From the NCBI GenBank assembly GCA_029880385.1, contig JAOUOM010000107.1, positions 1-6,783 on the forward strand: a stretch of DNA of 6,783 nt, given 5' to 3'. The stretch is from Cyclobacteriaceae bacterium. Lineage in GTDB: Bacteria; Bacteroidota; Bacteroidia; Cytophagales; Cyclobacteriaceae. This document shows, in pieces, positions 1-6,257 of the stretch. The position numbers were made by a program, and so were the translations under genes. Under the pieces are notes generated by a model that saw nothing but the letters and a program-made list of their open reading frames with translations, had not been told where the DNA came from and searched no databases. Numbering within the stretch: position 1 is the first letter of the stretch; the number at the start of each line of letters is the position of its first letter.

Positions 1-223
1 AGGGTGCAAGATTTGTAAACAATCCGGCTGGGTGGAAATCGGCGGATCAGGTATGGTAGACCCCAATGTATTGGAAAGCTGTGGCATTGATCCGGATGTA
101 TACAGTGGGTTCGCATTTGGTATGGGAATTGAGCGGATTGCGATGCTCAAATATCAAATAGATGATATCCGCTTATTTTCAGAAAATGATATCCGTTTTC
201 TTCGCCAGTTCCGCGGGGCCTGA
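1..223 (+). CDS. pheS: Phenylalanyl-tRNA synthetase alpha subunit, C-terminal fragment (5' end outside window)
   Basis: This is the 3' end of the gene for the catalytic alpha chain of cytoplasmic phenylalanyl-tRNA synthetase, which charges tRNA-Phe as an alpha2-beta2 enzyme with PheT. The open frame runs in from the left edge (first full codon at base 2) and gives 73 residues before TGA at 221-223. Visible are the GWVEIGGSGMV stretch, the class II motif 3 segment GFAFGMGIERIAMLKY, whose arginine contacts ATP in class II enzymes, and the typical PheS tail DIRLFSENDIRFLRQF. The end agrees with the family's usual C-terminus, so nothing appears lost there; the start and motifs 1 and 2 lie outside. 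It is convergent with the moxR gene, with 6 bases between the stops. Identification is firm because the tail closely matches the E. coli PheS pattern as I remember it. Confidence 0.96.
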   Translation, partial: GCKICKQSGWVEIGGSGMVDPNVLESCGIDPDVYSGFAFGMGIERIAMLKYQIDDIRLFSENDIRFLRQFRGA

Positions 224-229
224 TCGTAT

Positions 230-1198
230 TTAACCCAACAGCCGGGTAATGATGGCCTCTTCGGTGAGGCCTTCCGCTTCGGCCCTGAAATTGCGTACAA
301 TCCGGTGTCGCAATACGGGGATGGCAATTGCTTTTACGTCTTCTATATCGGGCGAGTATTTGCCCGTCAGCAGGGCGTTGCATTTGGCCCCAAGGATTAA
401 AAATTGACTGGCACGTGGACCGGCACCCCACTCCAGGTATTCATTGGCCAGCCGGTCGGCCTTTTCAAAGCCAGGACGTGTTTTATGTACCAGTGACACG
501 GCATATTCATATACATTGTCTACAACCGGAACCATACGCACCAATTCCTGAAATGCGATAATATCCTCTTTTGATATAATCGGACTGATATCTGTTTTCA
601 GGCTGGAAGTTGTTTGTTTGACAATATCGATTTCGGACTGATAATCAGGGTAGGTAAGCTTGATCATCATCATGAAGCGGTCGAGTTGAGCCTCGGGAAG
701 TGGGTAGGTACCTTCCTGTTCGATCGGGTTTTGAGTGGCCAGAACAAAAAAGGGCCGATCCAGTGGATAATGTTTGCCTCCGATTGTCACGGCATATTCC
801 TGCATGCTTTCGAGGAGTGCCGATTGTGTTTTGGGAGGAGTTCTGTTGATTTCGTCGGCAAGGACAATATTGGCAAAAATCGGGCCTTTGCTAAAATTGA
901 AATTTCGCTCCCGGTCGAGAGTTTCGGCACCCAGAATATCGGAGGGCATTAGGTCCGGTGTGAATTGAATCCGGTTAAATTCCAGACTCAACGTACGTGA
1001 CAATGTCTGGATTAGCAGGGTTTTGGCCAAACCAGGTACCCCGACCAAAAGCGAATGCCCATTGCAAAACAGTGAAGTCAATAGCATCCGCACTACATTT
1101 TCCTGGCCTATGATGGCTTTGGAAATTTCGTTTTTCAGTTGGGTGTATGTGTGGAAGAGCCGGTCAGCTTCCTCTTTTGCATTCTGCGATTGGGCCAT
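230..1198 (-). CDS. MoxR-family AAA+ ATPase
   Basis: A 322-residue cytoplasmic AAA+ ATPase of the MoxR class; members act as chaperones that mature or insert metals into partner proteins, often with von Willebrand A-domain partners. The family core is complete: Walker A GVPGLAKT at about residues 53-60, Walker B VLADEIN at about 112-118, sensor 1 ATQN at 154-157, a likely arginine finger in LDRF (R174), and a sensor 2 arginine in GPRAS (R262) within the C-terminal lid. Length is normal for MoxR. The ATG start lies 6 bases after the stop of the surA-like gene and no SD sequence precedes it, so it is probably the last gene of the operon. MoxR genes are commonly followed by DUF58 and VWA (Bat) genes; here the next gene is convergent pheS, so no partner is adjacent. 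The client is unknown. Family assignment is sure, physiological role is not. Confidence 0.95.
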   Translation of the reverse strand: MAQSQNAKEEADRLFHTYTQLKNEISKAIIGQENVVRMLLTSLFCNGHSLLVGVPGLAKTLLIQTLSRTLSLEFNRIQFTPDLMPSDILGAETLDRERNFNFSKGPIFANIVLADEINRTPPKTQSALLESMQEYAVTIGGKHYPLDRPFFVLATQNPIEQEGTYPLPEAQLDRFMMMIKLTYPDYQSEIDIVKQTTSSLKTDISPIISKEDIIAFQELVRMVPVVDNVYEYAVSLVHKTRPGFEKADRLANEYLEWGAGPRASQFLILGAKCNALLTGKYSPDIEDVKAIAIPVLRHRIVRNFRAEAEGLTEEAIITRLLG

Positions 1199-1204
1199 GG
1201 GTAA

Positions 1205-2548
1205 TTATTTCATTAGGTTACAATAGTTGTATTCTTCATCGACATTGATAAACACATCCTCACGGGCTTTCTCAAACCATTCATTTAAGAGTTTTGCCCG
1301 TTTTTGGTTTAAGGCCGCCTGGGCTATTTTCTGGTAGTCATCTTTTAGGTTTGCCTGATGCGGCGGTACCCTGTGCTGGTAATACAATATGCGAAAGGCT
1401 GTGCTGCCATCTGATTCTGTATACCGGATCGGCTTGGTGATGTCACCTACTTTCATGGTATCAATGGTAAAGAAAATATTTGGGTCAAGTGACTCCACGG
1501 AAACTCGCAAACCTCCGTCATTGTCAGAAAAATACCCACCTGTCTGGGCAGTGGCTGCGTCATCCGAATGTTCTTTGGCCGCTGCGCGAAAGGTGATACT
1601 GTCGTTAACGATAAGTGTCCGCAGACTATCTAATTTTTTCTCTGCCAGCTCGATATCGCTGAGTGATGGTTTGGGTATGATCAGGATATGCCTGGTTTTA
1701 AAGGAATTTCCCCTTTTCTCCTGCAATTCGATCAGGTGATAGCCAAAGTCAGTCTTTACCGGCATGGATAGTTCCCCTACCGCAAGTGTCATGGCGGTGG
1801 CTTCAAATTCCGGTGCAAGTTCGCCCCTGCGATAAAAGGGCAGTTCCCCTCCTCGGGATGCCGAACCCGGGTCTTCGGAATAGAGCCGTGCAAAGTCAGC
1901 AAAGGATTCGCCCCGAAGGATTCGCCCCCGTATTTCGATCATCTGTTTTTCCACTTTGCTTAACTGTTCTTTTCCCGGCTTTGGCTGGCTTACAATTTGG
2001 CCAACCGTTACTTCGGTAGATATGTAGGGAAGTGAATCCTTAGGGAAAGAATTGTAAAATTTCCGCACTTCATTTGGTGTAACCTTGAGATCCGTGGTGA
2101 TTTCGCTTTGCATACGCTGAACGATCATTTGTTCCTTTATCAGATCAAACAGTTCGCTTTCAAATTGTTCGTATGTTTTTCCGTAAAATTTTTCCAATTC
2201 TTCGATTGAACCAAGTTGTGAAATATTGTAATCCAGCCGTTGTTGGAGGTTGGCAGATACTTCGGCATCATCCACTTCTACCGAGTCGATTTCAGCTTTG
2301 GCCAGCATCATCTTGTTCACGACAAGGTTTTCAAGAATCTGACACTTCAGGTTGCCGCTGTTCATTTCACCCCTTGACAAATATTCGAGGTAGGCTTTTT
2401 CCAGGTCTGACTTGAGAACGATGTAATCATCAACTTTGGCGATTATTTTATCGATCACGATTTCCTGTTGGGCCATGGCAGGAACCAGGAGCAGGAAGAA
2501 AAAGACGTTAATTGTATATTTCAAAATTGTTTTGACTAAGTGCTTCAT
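1205..2548 (-). CDS. surA: SurA-type periplasmic peptidyl-prolyl cis-trans isomerase/chaperone
   Basis: A 447-residue exported folding factor, expected to act in the periplasm on outer-membrane proteins. Residues 1-26 form a signal peptide: KH..K near the start, a hydrophobic core VFFFLLLVPA and an AMA-QQ signal peptidase I site. A SurA_N-like helical region follows (about 28-165), beginning with IDKIIAKVDDYIVLKSDLE. The first parvulin domain (about 175-275) has a strong second half (YSEDPGSASRGGELPFY, then FGYHLIEL) but reads EVTVGQIV where parvulins usually have an R/K-H-I-L-like strand. The second domain (about 283-390) keeps TRHILI (H287) but has a less canonical second half. The tail (about 395-447) is helical and charged. 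The ATG start is chosen because it yields an intact signal peptide; this places it 41 bases inside the preceding lipoprotein gene. An internal TTG at codon 9 is a weaker alternative. The gene symbol reflects family resemblance, not proven orthology. Confidence 0.92.
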   Translation of the reverse strand: MKHLVKTILKYTINVFFFLLLVPAMAQQEIVIDKIIAKVDDYIVLKSDLEKAYLEYLSRGEMNSGNLKCQILENLVVNKMMLAKAEIDSVEVDDAEVSANLQQRLDYNISQLGSIEELEKFYGKTYEQFESELFDLIKEQMIVQRMQSEITTDLKVTPNEVRKFYNSFPKDSLPYISTEVTVGQIVSQPKPGKEQLSKVEKQMIEIRGRILRGESFADFARLYSEDPGSASRGGELPFYRRGELAPEFEATAMTLAVGELSMPVKTDFGYHLIELQEKRGNSFKTRHILIIPKPSLSDIELAEKKLDSLRTLIVNDSITFRAAAKEHSDDAATAQTGGYFSDNDGGLRVSVESLDPNIFFTIDTMKVGDITKPIRYTESDGSTAFRILYYQHRVPPHQANLKDDYQKIAQAALNQKRAKLLNEWFEKAREDVFINVDEEYNYCNLMK

Positions 2549-3368
2549 CGTAAATGGCTTTCTCCAGGTCTTTTTTTAGTGCAAGTTTACGTTTATTGAT
2601 GATAATGTTTTCTATGTCGTCATAGATAAACGATATAGGGGAGATCTGATCTGATATTCTGTATTCAAGTATGCGCAAAAAATACAGGTAGGTTTCATCA
2701 CTTGTTTCGCTGTACGAGGTACTGCGAAGGAACTGTGTCTTGTCAGAAATGTCCTTGAGGGGTGTAAGCTGGATGACTTCATCAAAATTGATCCATAGTG
2801 AATCGTCCAAAAAGCTTTTCATCCCGTATTGGCTGGCATAATCCTCCAGGTCTTTTTTGCCTGATGCCGGGAATGACCGGATGTTCCTCCTTAGCTGGGC
2901 AATTCCCGGGGCGGTTTTTGAAACCTGTACAAACAGGCATTTGACAATATTTTGTTTTAGGATAAAATTATCAGCCCATTCCCGATAATAGGCTTCAATT
3001 TCGGACTCGGGCACCTCCAGGTTTAGGTGCGAATTGATGTAATGTTTTTCAAATTCGTGTGCAATGAGGGCATAGCGGTAATCGAGGACTTTGCGTTCGA
3101 TTTCAAGTTCATCAAATGCGATCTCTTCTTTTGCACGGTTTACCATCAATTGTTTTTTGATCCAGTCATTCACAAACTTGTCAATGAGTTTGCTGCTGTC
3201 TTCTTTGGATAGTTTGGAAGGGACAAGTCCAGTCAGTTCATCGTGGTACAGGTAGATGTCACCGGCACGCGCAACGGCAGTTCGTTCCGTGTTTCCTTTT
3301 TTCTTGACCAAAAGATCGCAAGAAGTCAGCAGGATGGTAAGGGCAAACAGGTAGTGGATTTTATTCAA
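2508..3368 (-). CDS. SurA-like lipoprotein with degenerate PPIase region
   Basis: A 286-residue predicted lipoprotein. The N-terminus, MNKIHYLFALTILLTSC, is a short lipoprotein signal with lipobox LTSC and lipidated cysteine C17. Mature residues from about 31 (VARAGDIYLYHDEL) resemble the start of SurA_N domains, followed by a helical, charged region with VPESEIEAYYREWADNF (about 119-135), the usual lead-in to a parvulin domain. After it, a parvulin fold is hard to recognise: there is no H-I-L strand and no GG..P/F.F signature, so isomerase activity is doubtful and a chaperone or SurA-accessory role is more likely (inference). The start is TTG at 3368; no in-frame ATG exists between the upstream in-frame TAA (3389-3387) and residue 76, and the TTG gives a perfect lipoprotein signal. 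It follows the kinase gene by 7 bases and overlaps surA by 41. Confidence 0.85.
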   Translation of the reverse strand: MNKIHYLFALTILLTSCDLLVKKKGNTERTAVARAGDIYLYHDELTGLVPSKLSKEDSSKLIDKFVNDWIKKQLMVNRAKEEIAFDELEIERKVLDYRYALIAHEFEKHYINSHLNLEVPESEIEAYYREWADNFILKQNIVKCLFVQVSKTAPGIAQLRRNIRSFPASGKKDLEDYASQYGMKSFLDDSLWINFDEVIQLTPLKDISDKTQFLRSTSYSETSDETYLYFLRILEYRISDQISPISFIYDDIENIIINKRKLALKKDLEKAIYDEALSQNNFEIYN

Positions 3369-3375
3369 AATTTCT

Positions 3376-3786
3376 TTACAAATTTTTTATAAGTGTGCAA
3401 ATATTGTGATTCTTTTCGGTAGTGAATTCAATTTTGTCCATGATTCTTTTTACCAGCAAAAGACCAAGGCCGCCTTTGCGTTTGGAGGATACAATTTCAT
3501 CGAGCGAGGGGGCATTGTATTTGGTGATGTCGAAAACGGTGCCATTGTCCCGGATAACGAATAAAATCTGGCTTCCGGGTGCTACGTCGATCCCGAGTTC
3601 CAAATGCTGTCCGGTATTGCACTGGTTGGCATGGATGATCAGGTTGGCACAAACTTCGTCTACAGCCAGCACAAGTTTGTGGGTTTCTATTTCATTGATC
3701 CCATAGGTGCTGAGCGTGGCGTTTACAAAATCACGGATCAGTGTCAGGTTGGTTTTACTGCATGATATGGTAATATTATGCTTCAT
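3376..3786 (-). CDS. RsbW/SpoIIAB-like anti-sigma-type serine kinase (HATPase_c_2)
   Basis: A 136-residue cytoplasmic protein consisting of one GHKL ATPase domain of the RsbW/SpoIIAB class. Such proteins phosphorylate a STAS antagonist on serine and alternatively bind and hold a target, classically a sigma factor. The motifs are present: N-box DEVCANLIIHA with E44 and N48, G1 box RDNGTVFD with D80 and G82, and the G2-type loop KGGLGLLLVKRIMD (about 104-117). Length is close to the family's usual 130-160 residues, with no extra domain. The ATG start overlaps the end of the STAS gene by 11 bases, which suggests translational coupling and balanced production of the two partners. The target is unknown: no sigma-factor gene lies in this window, and Bacteroidota generally lack a classical SigB, so calling it an anti-sigma factor would go beyond the evidence. 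Confidence 0.92.
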   Translation of the reverse strand: MKHNITISCSKTNLTLIRDFVNATLSTYGINEIETHKLVLAVDEVCANLIIHANQCNTGQHLELGIDVAPGSQILFVIRDNGTVFDITKYNAPSLDEIVSSKRKGGLGLLLVKRIMDKIEFTTEKNHNICTLIKNL

Positions 3787-4117
3787 TGATCAGGGCTAAT
3801 GATTCTTCTTTGGTTGAGGTGATGGTTAATAATTCTTCGAGGCCCAGGATGGCAAAAACCTGCCGTACTTTTTCGGTCATGCCAAATAGGGCCATTTTCA
3901 CACCTTTTTCCTTCATTTCTTGCAGATGGGCAATAAAAACCCCCAGTCCGGCCGACGAAATGTAGTCCAGTTTGTGAAGGTTGACCAGGATTTTATCCGA
4001 TGCTTTAAAGGCCGATTCGAGGGCATTGTCCAGGTGTATGGAGGAACTGGCATCGACTTCACCCTTTATGACAATTTCCATGATGTTGTTTTCGGTATTC
4101 GATGTGATTTCTACCAT
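3776..4117 (-). CDS. STAS-domain anti-sigma factor antagonist (RsbV/SpoIIAA-like)
   Basis: A 113-residue single STAS-domain protein, the switch component that binds the kinase when unphosphorylated and releases it when phosphorylated. The fold is readable: an early strand IVIKGEVDASSSIHLDNAL (about 15-33), strand KILVNLHKLDYI (42-53), then the phosphorylation loop SSAGLGVFIAHL (54-65). By alignment with SpoIIAA, whose DSSG loop is phosphorylated at Ser58, the acceptor here is S55; the aspartate before it is replaced by S54 and the following serine by A56, a variant that I recall as common among RsbV-like proteins. The ATG start lies 3 bases after the phosphatase stop, in an A-rich context (CTAAAAAATG) with no SD. 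The gene sits between its likely phosphatase and its likely kinase, the classic partner-switching order. Function is well supported at family level. Confidence 0.94.
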   Translation of the reverse strand: MVEITSNTENNIMEIVIKGEVDASSSIHLDNALESAFKASDKILVNLHKLDYISSAGLGVFIAHLQEMKEKGVKMALFGMTEKVRQVFAILGLEELLTITSTKEESLALINEA

Positions 4118-4120
4118 TTT

Positions 4121-6166
4121 TTAGTTGAATTTAAGTATTACTATCGTGTAATCATCTTCAAGCTTCTTGCCTGCAAGAAACGCATATAGTTCAGAGATGA
4201 TCCCTTCTTTTATTTTTTCGGGTTGCAGGCAAGTATACTTCAGGAGAGCTGTTTTTAGCCTTTCATCACCAAACTGCTGGTTGTCGGGGTTGGTTGCTTC
4301 TGTGATGCCGTCGGTATACAGCAGGAAAATATCACCCGGTGAATAATGAAAAGCATTACTATGAACGTATTTTTCATATTCGGAGTTTCTCACAATGCCC
4401 AGGCCCATCCCTTTGGTCTGGAAATCGAGGATGACTTGGTTTTTTTCCTGATAAATGATGGCAGGGCAATGCCCGGCCCGAACATAACGAACCAATTTTT
4501 CTGTTGTGTCTATTTCAAAATAACTGGCCGTGATGAACGAAGACTTTTCTAAACAGCGGCTTAAGGCATCATTGGCTTTGATCATAAATTCGGCCGGCTC
4601 AATGCCAGGTTGTGAAAGGCTGTGGAAGATCCCTTTCATCTGCGCCATGTTAAATGCGGCCGAGGTTCCTTTGCCCGAAACGTCCCCAATGATCAGGCCG
4701 TGCCTGCCCTGTCCATGATCGATCATGTCGTAGTAATCGCCCCCTACTTCGTCAGCTGCCATGGAAAAGGCCATGATATCAAATGACGCATTATTGCTTA
4801 GCTGTTGGGGCAACAGACTTTTTTGAACAGTCTTCGCGATTTTCAATTGTTCTTTGTACCGTTCGTTTTCGATGGCATCATCCAGCAACCGGGCATTTTC
4901 AAGCGTAATACTGGCCTGGTTGACAAATGTGGTAATGATGTTCACCATTTCCCTGTTAAAGGCATCGGATACCTCCTGGAGCAAAACAAGTGAGGCGATT
5001 TGTTCATTTTTTACCAGGATAGGAAGGGCAAAAATGGACCGGAAGGTACCCTTTGAAAGGCTGGAAAAATTTTTTTGCTGGTTTAGCCCGGCTGTGAACC
5101 TCAGGTTGATGATGCGGTGGATGTTTTCATTTGGGCTTGTTTCTTTTAAAAGGGCCACCTCGGCCGCATCAATGTTTCGGGTGATGAGTTTATTCCCGTC
5201 ACTTTGAGCCACCTCGATCCATGCGGCATCAGCAAAAACCGCACTCATGGAGCTGTCAATAAGTATTTCATAGGTCTCCATTTCACTTTGACCGGCAGGC
5301 ACCGATTGGCTTAGCTTCTGGAAATCTACTGCTTCTTTCAGCTTTTGCTCAAATACCGAGGAAGTTGGCAGGTTGAACAGGGTGACCAACACGGCAATCA
5401 GGGCATAGATAAAAATGAACAATAGTATGGCACCCACAAACACATGATCCAACAGGTCATTGGTAAGTAGTCCCGTTGAGGAATACGTAGTGAGGTTCAG
5501 GAAAAAATGATACAGATAGATGCCCGACAAAAGGATGAAAAGGATGCTTTTCCATTTTTGCCTGAAATTGAGATAGGCAATCCATTTCAAATTGAACGAA
5601 AGCACTACAGAAAAAGTGGAGAGAAATACCAGGGCTACATTGAACATGAGCGATTGCAGCTTGTGCCCCATAAAATCAAAAATAAGGGCGAGGTACAAGG
5701 CGTATTCAAAGAAGTTCCATAGCTGGATCAGGTTTTTTGTTTTCTGATACAGGATCAGCCGCTTCCACACGACAAACGTGGAAATCACGTATACGATCAC
5801 CAGCCCAACGTACAGGTGGTAGAAAAAATTGACGGTGACCGGATTTTTTATAAAGCCAGTTTGAGAAAACAGGTTAAAGATAAGTCTGAGTAGCAGCGAA
5901 ACAACGGTGGTACCCAGGCCGGTAAGGAATACCCGCCAGAGCAATTCCATAAAATTGATACTTTCTGCTTTGGTAATAAGGTACCTGTAGTAGAAAAGCG
6001 TGGAGAGGATAAACATCGTGAGGAATACCTGTGGCAATAAATCCACGAAGGTCTCTGTCATCCGGTGTTTTTTCAGGAAAATAAAGTACAGGTCAGAAAA
6101 GCTGTATAAAAGCCACGACAATACCCCAAGGATAAAAATGATCCGGATTTTTGTTTTTTTCGACAT
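4121..6166 (-). CDS. Membrane-bound SpoIIE/RsbU-type PP2C serine phosphatase with GAF-like domain
   Basis: A 681-residue integral membrane phosphatase expected to dephosphorylate the STAS protein encoded next to it. The N-terminal third holds about eight hydrophobic segments (roughly 8-30, 43-64, 75-98, 112-137, 150-167, 172-192, 206-226, 241-266), with a basic start MSKKTKIR. A GAF-like region follows (about 290-425; FRSIFALPILVKNEQIASLVLL is typical), then a charged helical linker ending LKIAKTVQKSLLPQ, the hallmark entry into RsbU/SpoIIE catalytic domains. Catalytic PP2C motifs are all present: EVGGDYYD (473-480), IIGDVSGKGTSAA (492-504), YVRAGHCPAIIY (561-572), LLYTDGITEA (615-624) and DDYTIVIL (671-678), including the metal-binding aspartates D477, D495, D619 and D672. 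It is therefore probably active. The membrane part matches no sensor family that I can name; whether it senses a ligand, membrane state or a partner is unknown. It is the first gene of the operon, starting 40 bases beyond the guaB terminator T-tract. Confidence 0.94.
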   Translation of the reverse strand: MSKKTKIRIIFILGVLSWLLYSFSDLYFIFLKKHRMTETFVDLLPQVFLTMFILSTLFYYRYLITKAESINFMELLWRVFLTGLGTTVVSLLLRLIFNLFSQTGFIKNPVTVNFFYHLYVGLVIVYVISTFVVWKRLILYQKTKNLIQLWNFFEYALYLALIFDFMGHKLQSLMFNVALVFLSTFSVVLSFNLKWIAYLNFRQKWKSILFILLSGIYLYHFFLNLTTYSSTGLLTNDLLDHVFVGAILLFIFIYALIAVLVTLFNLPTSSVFEQKLKEAVDFQKLSQSVPAGQSEMETYEILIDSSMSAVFADAAWIEVAQSDGNKLITRNIDAAEVALLKETSPNENIHRIINLRFTAGLNQQKNFSSLSKGTFRSIFALPILVKNEQIASLVLLQEVSDAFNREMVNIITTFVNQASITLENARLLDDAIENERYKEQLKIAKTVQKSLLPQQLSNNASFDIMAFSMAADEVGGDYYDMIDHGQGRHGLIIGDVSGKGTSAAFNMAQMKGIFHSLSQPGIEPAEFMIKANDALSRCLEKSSFITASYFEIDTTEKLVRYVRAGHCPAIIYQEKNQVILDFQTKGMGLGIVRNSEYEKYVHSNAFHYSPGDIFLLYTDGITEATNPDNQQFGDERLKTALLKYTCLQPEKIKEGIISELYAFLAGKKLEDDYTIVILKFN

Positions 6167-6206
6167 TCAAAAAGTACCGTCGTACGTTGAAGTGTGGCCT
6201 AAAATT
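6167..6206 (-). promoter_or_regulatory. Short leader between guaB terminator and phosphatase gene; probable promoter region of the operon
   Basis: These 40 bases are all that separate the guaB terminator T-tract from the phosphatase start codon, so any dedicated operon promoter must lie here or overlap the terminator. TAATTTTA on the minus strand (6207-6200) matches the Bacteroidota -7 consensus TAnnTTTG at 7 of 8 places, and TACTTTTTG (6176-6168), just before the ATG, resembles it with one extra base. Neither has a TTTG -33 box at the expected 19-21 base spacing, so no promoter is assigned precisely. No SD-like sequence precedes the ATG. Confidence 0.25.
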
Positions 6207-6237
6207 AAAAAAGCCATCGAAATGACCGATGGCTTTT
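6207..6237 (-). terminator. Intrinsic terminator of guaB
   Basis: On the minus strand a perfect 11-bp inverted repeat (arms AAAAGCCATCG at 6237-6227 in reverse complement sense and CGATGGCTTTT at 6219-6209) encloses a 7-base loop. It runs into six consecutive T residues (6212-6207), followed by AATTTT. It lies about 20 bases after the guaB stop codon, the usual position for a Rho-independent terminator. In the opposite direction the A-rich side is also followed by TTTT (6234-6237), but no convergent gene needs it. Confidence 0.88.
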
Positions 6238-6257
6238 CATGTGCAATTTATGAATTT

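Noticed and set aside
163..196. Direct repeat ATGATATCCG (163-172 and 187-196) with the short inverted repeat ATTTTC/GAAAAT between
   Set aside because: It encodes the conserved DDIR and NDIR motifs of the PheS tail, so protein constraint explains it; there are only two copies.
254..271. Inverted repeat GGCCTC / GAGGCC with a 6-base loop, just past the pheS stop, as a possible pheS terminator
   Set aside because: The stem is only 6 bp, lies within moxR codons and is followed by TTCCGCTTC rather than a T-tract.
3776..3786. 11-base STAS/kinase overlap considered as a frameshift or gene fusion
   Set aside because: Both proteins have full family length and proper ends, and short overlaps between antagonist and kinase genes are normal for this system.
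4854..5207. Plus-strand open frame of 117 codons, and similar frames at 1389-1739, 614-952 and 3422-3706
   Set aside because: All lie antisense inside genes with clear family motifs and have serine- or arginine-rich, domain-free translations typical of shadow frames.
6168..6176. TACTTTTTG as a -7 box directly before the phosphatase ATG, which would imply a leaderless mRNA
   Set aside because: It has one base too many for TAnnTTTG and lacks a TTTG -33 element at the usual spacing.
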